Shown piece by piece: positions 1 to 4,611 of a DNA stretch of 5,449 nt; within the stretch, counting starts at the first letter, position 1; each line of letters starts with the position of its first letter. A program made the position numbers and the translations under genes. Under the pieces are notes generated by a model, which saw only the letters and a list, made by a program, of their open reading frames with translations, had not been told where the DNA came from and did no database searches. Origin of the DNA: Actinomycetota bacterium (GTDB lineage Bacteria; Actinomycetota; Aquicultoria; Aquicultorales; Aquicultoraceae); the NCBI GenBank assembly GCA_030017355.1, contig JASEIR010000060.1, positions 1 to 5,449 of the forward strand. The letters are read 5' to 3'.

Positions 1-371
1 AATCACCAATTCTAGACTTGACTGTTAATAAACCAACGATAAACCCTTATGATCCTGAACAAGGCTGTGTTGATTTAAGCTTTAGCGTTGATTCAACTGC
101 AAGCATAACGATAGATATCCAGGACTTTCGCAATAGCACAGTACGCCGTTTAGTTGATAATAAAACCTTTGGCAAGGGCATGCATAGTGTTACTTGGCAT
201 GGCTTAATTGATTTTCCTGAGATGGCAGACCCATATCTTGCTGCAGAGTTTGGTGATAAATCCATTCTTGTGGCTCCCGATGGAAATTATAAATTTGTTG
301 TTACAGCTCGGGTGGATAGTGCAGAAAGTTATTCTGCTATTACAAGCGTTGAAGTCGAAGCTAGTATTTAA
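1..371 (+). CDS. C-terminal part of a surface/secreted protein with a FlgD-like Ig domain (5' partial)
   Basis: The reading frame is open from the left edge (first full codon at base 3) to the TAA at 369-371, giving the last 122 residues of a longer protein. A TTG at 18 could start a shorter product, but the open frame and the absence of a visible Shine-Dalgarno or signal peptide favour a truncated gene. The visible part is a beta-sandwich of the FlgD-Ig type: 'NPYDPEQG' near the start, a run of alternating hydrophobic strands, a T-W-H-G at 192-203 (the usual motif is W-D-G), then A-P-D-G-N-Y at 273-290 followed by 'KFVVTARVDS'. An insertion of about 20 residues separates the two motifs. Such domains usually sit at the C-terminus of exported, modular proteins and are structural rather than catalytic. 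The enzymatic or binding part lies outside the window, so the function is unknown. The phospholipase-like gene downstream ends in the same kind of fold. Confidence 0.75.
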   Translation, partial: SPILDLTVNKPTINPYDPEQGCVDLSFSVDSTASITIDIQDFRNSTVRRLVDNKTFGKGMHSVTWHGLIDFPEMADPYLAAEFGDKSILVAPDGNYKFVVTARVDSAESYSAITSVEVEASI

Positions 372-450
372 GTATGGCTGAGCCGAGAATGTTCTACGGG
401 CAAAAGTTTACAGCTGAGTAAAATTTTCATGGTAGGAGTAGATTAGATCA
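372..450 (+). other. 79-nt intergenic gap, no clear promoter or terminator
   Basis: I see no GC-rich stem with a T-tract, so no intrinsic terminator after the first gene. TTTACA at 407-412 resembles a -35 box, but nothing good lies 16-18 nt further on; TAAAAT at 419-424 resembles a -10 box but has no matching -35. Read-through from the first gene into the lipoprotein gene is therefore plausible but not shown. Confidence 0.4.
434..438 (+). promoter_or_regulatory. Shine-Dalgarno of the lipoprotein gene (long spacing)
   Basis: AGGAG, within GGTAGGAG at 431-438, lies 12 nt before the ATG at 451. This is longer than the usual 5-9 nt. No closer in-frame start exists, because the frame upstream contains a TAG at 439-441. 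The start at 451 therefore stands, but initiation may be modest. Confidence 0.55.
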
Positions 451-1143
451 ATGAGGGTGGTAGCTATTTGTAAAAACCTGATGATTCTGGTAGCTGTCTT
501 AACGCTGCTGGTTTTAGGGGGTTGTGCGCAGGCGCAGTACGTAAATCTTTCCTACAGTTTTGCAATCTCTCCAAAAAAAGGAGAGGTCCTAAAGGATGTT
601 ACTGTTTACCTCCCATTCCCAGTTAAGGACGGCAAGCCTGTAATAGAGATTTACAGCAGGCTGCTCAAAGACTATAGAGAATATTGGAATAATAATTCCC
701 CGAATTTAAAGCTATTCCCTATTAAAACTAGATATGGCTATATGCTTAAGCTTTTCATACCTATGATTGATAAGAAGGGGTTTGGTCTCGAAGCCAATTA
801 TAGCTTTAAAGAACTGCATTCAAGCAAATCAGCAGCATTGCGCTTCCAGATTAACCCTAGACTGAATGCACGCAAACTAAAAGGTTTTGAAACTGGAAAT
901 CTTTGTAACAGCTATATCTACACCAGATTTAGCGGGGCAAGAGAGTTAGGCTTGGCTCTTACATATGAAATCAAGGTTCAAGCCCCCTCCTTGTTACCGC
1001 TCGATTATATCCCGGAGAGAAATTACTATTCTTACCTGGGTTGGGATCGCGTTCCTGGGAATTCTGAGTTTCTGGTCAAATATTATCCAAGCAAGGGCTG
1101 GCAGAAAATACCACTTGTTGACCTGGGGTATCGGGGAGAGTGA
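451..1143 (+). CDS. Putative lipoprotein of unknown function
   Basis: A 230-residue protein. The N-terminus is a type II signal peptide: Arg2 and Lys8, a hydrophobic core at about 10-22, and lipobox L22-G23-G24-C25. Cys25 would be lipidated and the protein held on the outer face of the cytoplasmic membrane. The residue after the Cys is Ala, not Asp. I do not recognise a family in the mature part. It looks mainly beta-stranded, with many aromatic residues (for example 'YREYWNNN' near 76 and a Tyr-rich stretch near 190-197) and no obvious catalytic motif. Its stop lies 5 nt before the ATG of the zinc-dependent phospholipase C-like gene, and its last codons contain that gene's likely Shine-Dalgarno, so the two are very probably co-transcribed and translationally coupled. 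A role as partner, tether or immunity-type protein of the enzyme is only inference from this linkage. Codon and base use match the neighbours. Confidence 0.8.
   Translation: MRVVAICKNLMILVAVLTLLVLGGCAQAQYVNLSYSFAISPKKGEVLKDVTVYLPFPVKDGKPVIEIYSRLLKDYREYWNNNSPNLKLFPIKTRYGYMLKLFIPMIDKKGFGLEANYSFKELHSSKSAALRFQINPRLNARKLKGFETGNLCNSYIYTRFSGARELGLALTYEIKVQAPSLLPLDYIPERNYYSYLGWDRVPGNSEFLVKYYPSKGWQKIPLVDLGYRGE
1133..1138 (+). promoter_or_regulatory. Shine-Dalgarno deciding the phospholipase start
   Basis: GGGGAG lies inside the last codons of the lipoprotein gene. It is 10 nt before ATG 1149 but only 1 nt before the alternative GTG at 1140. This spacing favours ATG 1149 and implies translational coupling of the two genes. 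Confidence 0.55.
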
Positions 1144-1148
1144 GGACT

Positions 1149-3044
1149 ATGCGATGGCTTGCTTTTCTTGTAATTTTTTCGATACTGTTTCTTACGAGCA
1201 ATGTTGCTTTTGCCTGGAATGGAATAAGCCATTACCATATAAATCAATCAACTGGTATTGCACAAAGTGATATTTTTGGCATATCCGGGACAGGTCCGGA
1301 TATGAGTGTCCAATGGATTGGTGAGGAGATACCTGTTCTAGACGAAGACGGAAATAATCAGAGCTGGCCTGATTATTTTCACTCACCCGACCCAAAATAT
1401 GACCAAGGGACATGGCCATATTGCGATAAACCAAACTTCGCCTACCTAATGCTGAAAGTATCGGGTAGAAATGGTTTGTTGTCTAACAAAGAAAGGGAGC
1501 AAGCTCTAGGTTGGGGAGGGCATATTGCTGCTGATTGGGTTGCACACAACAATAATTTATTTCCAATTTGCCCGGATGGATCCCCCGGTTCGATCAAACA
1601 CTTTATAGGAGAGTGCTTAAGCGAGCTATACTCGTTTTTGACTAAAGGGCCTATTGCTTCGCCCAGTCATCTTGTTGCTGCCTTTGATGATCGACAGCTC
1701 TATAAGGCTTTATTTAACTATAGGCTGATAGCAATCCATGAAAAATTTATCAAGGAAAATAAGCAAATAACTGATCGAGAACTAAAAGATAAGGCTCTTA
1801 AAACAACCCTTCCAAGAGAGTATATTCGCGAGAGAATAAAGCGGTGGCTTGCAAAGCTTACTGTTATCCAGTTCGCATATGCAATGCGAGCAGCCACATG
1901 GTCACCCACAAGAATTTCCCAATTTATAAACGATATGGAGCTAAGGGGCATACAGAGCAATCTTGCCTTATCAGAAATGGCTGTCTATGCTTGGGCCAAT
2001 AATCCGACACCTAGAGGCAATATCCCAGATTATAGCAAGCAGATTGTGCCGTTCTATAGCGAAAAACTAATGAGTATATCTGATAAGGGTGCACCAAACC
2101 TGGCAGGCAGTAATCAAAAAAACGGTATGTATTTAAACTCAAGCTTAAGAAATTATTTCACTCAGCAAACTTTAGGCAGCTCAATAAATTTGGAAGACGC
2201 TGCTCTTTGGCAGGCAATCATTGATACCTCTTGCCAAAAAGGCTATCTGTCGATTAATGCTACGGAAACCCCGGAGGATCTTTACCTGGTCGATGTGGCG
2301 ATTGCGGATGAAGTTGGGCTTTGGTCCTTAATTACTACTGAGATTCAGGCAGCACAGAGCTTGCCAAGCAGTCAAAAGAGAGCAGTTGATTTTTGGAATG
2401 ATCTTTTGGTTAAAGGAATATTGGATATAGATTTGCTAACACAAATATCTTGCTCAAACATTTCAATTATCTCGCCGCTTAATAATTCCTTTGTAAATAC
2501 GGGTTTTCCGAATATTGTTGCTAGGGTTGAGAGCCTTTATGGAGATACGATAGACGATACTGGTAGTTTATCTCTTAGCGTTGACGGAGAGACTGCAAGT
2601 TTTATTCTTGACGGCGACCTTGTCAAATGCATCCCCTCAAAGAAGCTATTCGATGGATTGCATGAAGTGCTGCTTGGAGTCATTGATATATATGGTAACG
2701 AATCTAAAGTTAAGTGGTCATTTACCGTAGATACCGTACCGCCAAAGCCTTGTTATAAGGTTAAAAGCAGCATGGTCAGCAGTAAAAGAAGGGCTGAGAT
2801 ATCAGCAATGTCTAATGAACCGGTTGAATATTTCCTATCAGTTGTTCCTGTTTATGGAGGCCGAGTAGTCCAAAATTCGGTTGTCTATCAAAAATCTTTT
2901 GGCCAGCAAAGCAAGGTGTACTGGGATGGCACAGATAGTAGGGGCTTGAAGGTGTTGCCTGGCCAGTATGCAATGCTTATCCAGGCGATAGATCGGGCAG
3001 GTAATTCTAAAACAAAGAGCTTCTACATAAGAGTTGGTAAATAA
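1149..3044 (+). CDS. Secreted zinc-dependent phospholipase C-like protein with C-terminal Ig-like and FlgD-like domains
   Basis: A 631-residue exported protein. Signal peptide at residues 1-22 with the predicted cut at A-F-A|W23. The next region matches the zinc-dependent phospholipase C family (B. cereus PLC type, Pfam Zn_dep_PLPC). All expected zinc-ligand positions can be assigned in order: Trp23 (mature residue 1), His28 or His30, Asp51 in 'GTGPD', His78 in 'YFHSPDP', His125 and Asp129 and His133 in 'GGHIAADWVAHN', and His151 and Glu155 in 'KHFIGE'. Members hydrolyse phospholipid head groups outside the cell; the actual substrate cannot be read from sequence. A mainly helical stretch, longer than in the 245-residue B. 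cereus enzyme, runs to about 430. Then come an Ig-like domain (about 437-528, ending 'VDTVPP') and a FlgD-like domain (about 532-631) with Y-W-D-G at 591-594 and L-P-G-Q-Y at 603-607. A GTG at 1140 would add three residues, but the Shine-Dalgarno spacing favours ATG 1149. The gene follows the lipoprotein by 5 nt. Confidence 0.85.
   Translation: MRWLAFLVIFSILFLTSNVAFAWNGISHYHINQSTGIAQSDIFGISGTGPDMSVQWIGEEIPVLDEDGNNQSWPDYFHSPDPKYDQGTWPYCDKPNFAYLMLKVSGRNGLLSNKEREQALGWGGHIAADWVAHNNNLFPICPDGSPGSIKHFIGECLSELYSFLTKGPIASPSHLVAAFDDRQLYKALFNYRLIAIHEKFIKENKQITDRELKDKALKTTLPREYIRERIKRWLAKLTVIQFAYAMRAATWSPTRISQFINDMELRGIQSNLALSEMAVYAWANNPTPRGNIPDYSKQIVPFYSEKLMSISDKGAPNLAGSNQKNGMYLNSSLRNYFTQQTLGSSINLEDAALWQAIIDTSCQKGYLSINATETPEDLYLVDVAIADEVGLWSLITTEIQAAQSLPSSQKRAVDFWNDLLVKGILDIDLLTQISCSNISIISPLNNSFVNTGFPNIVARVESLYGDTIDDTGSLSLSVDGETASFILDGDLVKCIPSKKLFDGLHEVLLGVIDIYGNESKVKWSFTVDTVPPKPCYKVKSSMVSSKRRAEISAMSNEPVEYFLSVVPVYGGRVVQNSVVYQKSFGQQSKVYWDGTDSRGLKVLPGQYAMLIQAIDRAGNSKTKSFYIRVGK
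1281..1303 (+). repeat. Perfect 8-bp inverted repeat inside the phospholipase gene
   Basis: ATATCCGG at 1281-1288 and CCGGATAT at 1296-1303 are exact reverse complements around a 7-nt spacer. In mRNA this would be a compact hairpin about 130 nt after the start codon, in the codons for I-S-G-T-G-P-D-M, which include the Asp51 zinc ligand. It may be only a by-product of the conserved coding motif. Confidence 0.6.
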
Positions 3045-3056
3045 AGAAAAAAGTTC

Positions 3057-3086
3057 TTGACATCTTACAAGATTATCCTTAATAAT
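3057..3086 (+). promoter_or_regulatory. Sigma-70-type promoter of the M23 gene
   Basis: A perfect TTGACA at 3057-3062 is followed after 18 nt by AATAAT at 3081-3086 (five of six -10 positions). This would give a transcript start near 3093 and a leader of about 45 nt before ATG 3137. The region is AT-rich and intergenic. A small inverted repeat TCTTG (3055-3059) / CAAGA (3068-3072) overlaps the -35 box and could be an operator, but it is short. Confidence 0.6.
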
Positions 3087-3112
3087 TACATAAAAGCACA
3101 AATGCGTAATTA
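3083..3112 (+). promoter_or_regulatory. Possible leader hairpin / inverted repeat before the M23 gene
   Basis: TAATTAC at 3083-3089 pairs with GTAATTA at 3106-3112, and GCA at 3096-3098 with TGC at 3103-3105, giving ten pairs with a six-base bulge on the 5' side and a CAAA loop. The outer arm overlaps the -10 box, so only part would be in the transcript if that promoter is used. It is AT-rich and weak, and has no T-tract, so it is not a terminator. Confidence 0.25.
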
Positions 3113-3122
3113 ATCATATAAT

Positions 3123-3129
3123 GGAGGGG
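3123..3129 (+). promoter_or_regulatory. Strong Shine-Dalgarno of the M23 gene
   Basis: GGAGGGG, including a full GGAGG, lies 7 nt before ATG 3137. It is the best ribosome binding site in the window and fixes this start. Confidence 0.8.
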
Positions 3130-3136
3130 CGCCATT

Positions 3137-4387
3137 ATGAAAAGATATCCGATCTTATCTATTGCTTTTGCATGCTTTCTAATTTTATGTATGCCCGCTG
3201 TGTGGGCTGAAGGAGTTTTTACCTGGCCAGTTCAGGGTGAGCTCATAAAGGAATTTTCTGTGGGCGAGCATAGGGGTATTGATATAGCAGCTAATGCTGG
3301 GGACTCAATTGTAGCTGCACAGGATGGAGTTGTGCATTGGATTGGTAAGACCCCAAGAGGCGAGCCCTACATATCAATTGACCACCAAAATGGATTGACA
3401 ACAACTTATCTACCCGTTAAGGCTTCAGTATCAAAAGGGCAATCTATCTCAGCAGGAGCAGTAATTGGCACTTTATCCTCAGAGATTGATAAATCAAGTG
3501 ACGAGCCACACCTTCACTTTGGTTTGTATGAAACATCAACTAGAGATGACAAGAATTACCTAGATCCTTGCGATTATTTGTTAACTAGGACGAGCGCTCA
3601 AGGAAATGAGGCAAATGATACTCTAGCTGAAGCACCTGTCACGCAATCATCTAGCTTAAGCAGTGGTTTAAGTACCGAAGACATACCAAATGGGCAAGTG
3701 GCTTTAGACCAGCCAGCTGAGGCCAAAGCTGTATTGGACCAGCCGACTGAGCCTGCACCAGTAGAAAGTCCTATCAAGACAACGGTTGAAGAAGCTATGG
3801 AGCAGGCTAAATCAGCCATGAATAATGAAGTGTTAAAACCAATAGATGGCCTTCCACTCCGCTCAAATGATAATCAAGCTGAGAAAGCAATCGAACCCAC
3901 ATCTTTAGCTTCCCAATCCATAGCTTTTCATCAGCCCGGCATGTTAGCAGTGCCACTTGGTAGCAGAATGAGTACTTCCCTGTTATCCACCCCAAGCTTA
4001 ATAGCTGTTGGAGCGGATAAACATAAGAAAGCACCTAATCCTAATCAAGCATTAAGCGCTAATCTGCTCTCGATGGGTCATTCGTCAGGTCAGCAAGCAT
4101 TGCATAAACATGCAAGTCTATATAAGGATAGCGCTGAGTTTAATGTTGGCAAGGTAAGACTTCAGCCAGTGGCCGGTAGCAGTATATTTAATAGCCTGCA
4201 GAGCGAGAGGAAGGTTAGGGTTACCGCTAGCCACAACTCTACCTTAAGGGCCCAAAAGATCCTGGATTGGGAATATCTGCCAACAACAGTATTATTCTTT
4301 TCGCTATTTGGAATGTCAGCACTTAGCGTTCGGTTTGCAAGGAAAATGTTGCTACAAAGCAATAATGTCCAGCTAATGCAAGGGTAA
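3137..4387 (+). CDS. M23/LytM-type peptidase-like protein, exported, with C-terminal membrane anchor
   Basis: A 416-residue protein. Signal peptide 1-24 (cut after A-V-W-A24). The M23 (LytM, peptidoglycan endopeptidase-type) domain spans about 28-149. Zinc ligands His45 and Asp49 are in 'EHRGIDIAA' and His127 is in 'HLHFG' (125-129), where His125 is the general-base position. The other catalytic His, found in the usual Y-A-H-L, is replaced: here Tyr91-Leu92-Pro93-Val94. From memory, a similar Y-x-P-V version occurs in actinobacterial M23 proteins, so this may be a subfamily with altered chemistry or a binding or regulatory role, not a random defect. Residues about 150-375 are low-complexity, rich in Ala, Ser, Gln, Pro and Glu, with an imperfect repeat 'ALDQPAEAK' / 'AVLDQPTEP'. 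A hydrophobic helix at about 382-398 followed by 'RFARK' anchors the C-terminus, so the M23 domain would face the wall on a long stalk. It has its own promoter and Shine-Dalgarno. Confidence 0.85.
   Translation: MKRYPILSIAFACFLILCMPAVWAEGVFTWPVQGELIKEFSVGEHRGIDIAANAGDSIVAAQDGVVHWIGKTPRGEPYISIDHQNGLTTTYLPVKASVSKGQSISAGAVIGTLSSEIDKSSDEPHLHFGLYETSTRDDKNYLDPCDYLLTRTSAQGNEANDTLAEAPVTQSSSLSSGLSTEDIPNGQVALDQPAEAKAVLDQPTEPAPVESPIKTTVEEAMEQAKSAMNNEVLKPIDGLPLRSNDNQAEKAIEPTSLASQSIAFHQPGMLAVPLGSRMSTSLLSTPSLIAVGADKHKKAPNPNQALSANLLSMGHSSGQQALHKHASLYKDSAEFNVGKVRLQPVAGSSIFNSLQSERKVRVTASHNSTLRAQKILDWEYLPTTVLFFSLFGMSALSVRFARKMLLQSNNVQLMQG
3701..3754 (+). repeat. Imperfect tandem repeat in the M23 linker
   Basis: Two adjacent 27-nt units encode 'ALDQPAEAK' and 'AVLDQPTEP'. 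The shared core is L-D-Q-P-x-E, with one codon of offset. It lies in the stalk between the M23 domain and the membrane helix. Such Pro/Glu/Ala repeats are typical of wall-spanning linkers. Confidence 0.5.
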
Positions 4388-4483
4388 AGCACTGCTCCAG
4401 GTTTTAAAATGTAAGACTTATTGTCGAGGACGGAAGGCTGTATGGCTGCTGGCGGTAGGCCAATCAAGAAGATAGGAAGATAG

Positions 4484-4505
4484 CTGTCTTTTGACTGTCT
4501 TTTGA
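4484..4505 (+). promoter_or_regulatory. Exact 11-bp tandem direct repeat, Pho-box-like operator
   Basis: CTGTCTTTTGA occurs twice in a row (4484-4494 and 4495-4505). The 18 bases 4484-4501 match the E. coli PhoB box CTGTCATAWAWCTGTMAY at 14 positions: two CTGTC half-sites with 4-nt A/T-rich spacing and an 11-bp period. OmpR/PhoB-family regulators bind such direct repeats. A weaker third unit, TTGAAAT at 4506-4512, keeps the period. The host clade may use a different Pho consensus, and tandem slippage could also produce the repeat. Confidence 0.4.
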
Positions 4506-4514
4506 TTGAAATTT

Positions 4515-4544
4515 TTGACGCGTTATAGATGCACAATCTAAATA
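4515..4544 (+). promoter_or_regulatory. Candidate promoter of the carbohydrate-binding-module gene
   Basis: Two readings compete. A sigma-70 reading uses TTGACG at 4515-4520 with a poor -10, TAAATA, at 4539-4544. An activator-dependent reading uses TATAGA at 4524-4529 as the -10 box, 11 nt after the third repeat unit, so that the repeat array replaces the -35. Neither is strong alone. Confidence 0.3.
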
Positions 4545-4555
4545 ACACGTGCAAA

Positions 4556-4561
4556 AAGGAG
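4556..4561 (+). promoter_or_regulatory. Shine-Dalgarno of the carbohydrate-binding-module gene
   Basis: AAGGAG lies 8 nt before ATG 4570. The second in-frame ATG at 4591 has only 'AAGAGA' before it, so 4570 is the favoured start. Confidence 0.7.
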
Positions 4562-4569
4562 ATATACAA

Positions 4570-4611
4570 ATGGCTACTATAAAAAAGAGAATGGCTGCTG
4601 TAAAAAAGATA
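4570..4611 (+). repeat. Imperfect 21-nt tandem duplication at the gene start
   Basis: Bases 4570-4590 and 4591-4611 agree at 18 of 21 positions and encode 'MATIKKR' and 'MAAVKKI'. Each copy begins with an in-frame ATG. The duplication lengthens the basic N-region of the signal peptide and leaves a second potential start. Confidence 0.75.

Larger units (their letters stand above)
4388..4569 (+). other. 182-nt intergenic region with regulatory-looking repeats
   Basis: The gap between the M23 gene and the carbohydrate-binding-module gene holds no convincing gene and no GC-rich stem with a T-tract. I compared it by eye with c-di-GMP (GEMM) and cobalamin riboswitch motifs and found no match. The second half holds an exact 11-bp tandem repeat, T-tracts about one helical turn apart, promoter-like hexamers and a good Shine-Dalgarno. 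The first half, 4388-4470, shows nothing I can assign. Confidence 0.5.

Noticed and set aside
1140..1148. GTG start at 1140 for the phospholipase-like gene
   Set aside because: Its Shine-Dalgarno would be only 1 nt away, while ATG 1149 has GGGGAG at 10 nt and gives a normal signal peptide.
965..1270. A 101-codon + strand frame overlapping the lipoprotein and phospholipase genes
   Set aside because: It bridges two well-supported genes in another frame and has no ribosome binding site or recognisable product.
1871..1891. Inverted repeat TCGCAT/ATGCGA inside the phospholipase gene
   Set aside because: Short arms within ordinary coding sequence; expected by chance in a gene of this length.
3117..3122. 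TATAAT as a -10 box for the M23 gene
   Set aside because: It directly abuts the Shine-Dalgarno at 3123, so transcription would start after or within the ribosome binding site; it also lacks a -35 box at the right distance.
4442..4483. A 13-codon open frame starting ATGGCTGCTG, possible leader peptide
   Set aside because: Its ribosome binding site is poorly placed (GGAAGG at 4 nt), the frame is very short and nothing suggests attenuation. It may share an origin with the duplicated gene start at 4570, but ten matching bases are too few to claim this.
4388..4513. Riboswitch in the gap before the last gene
   Set aside because: I looked for c-di-GMP and cobalamin motif pieces; fragments such as GCACTG and GGAAGGC occur, but not the ordered core or supporting stems.
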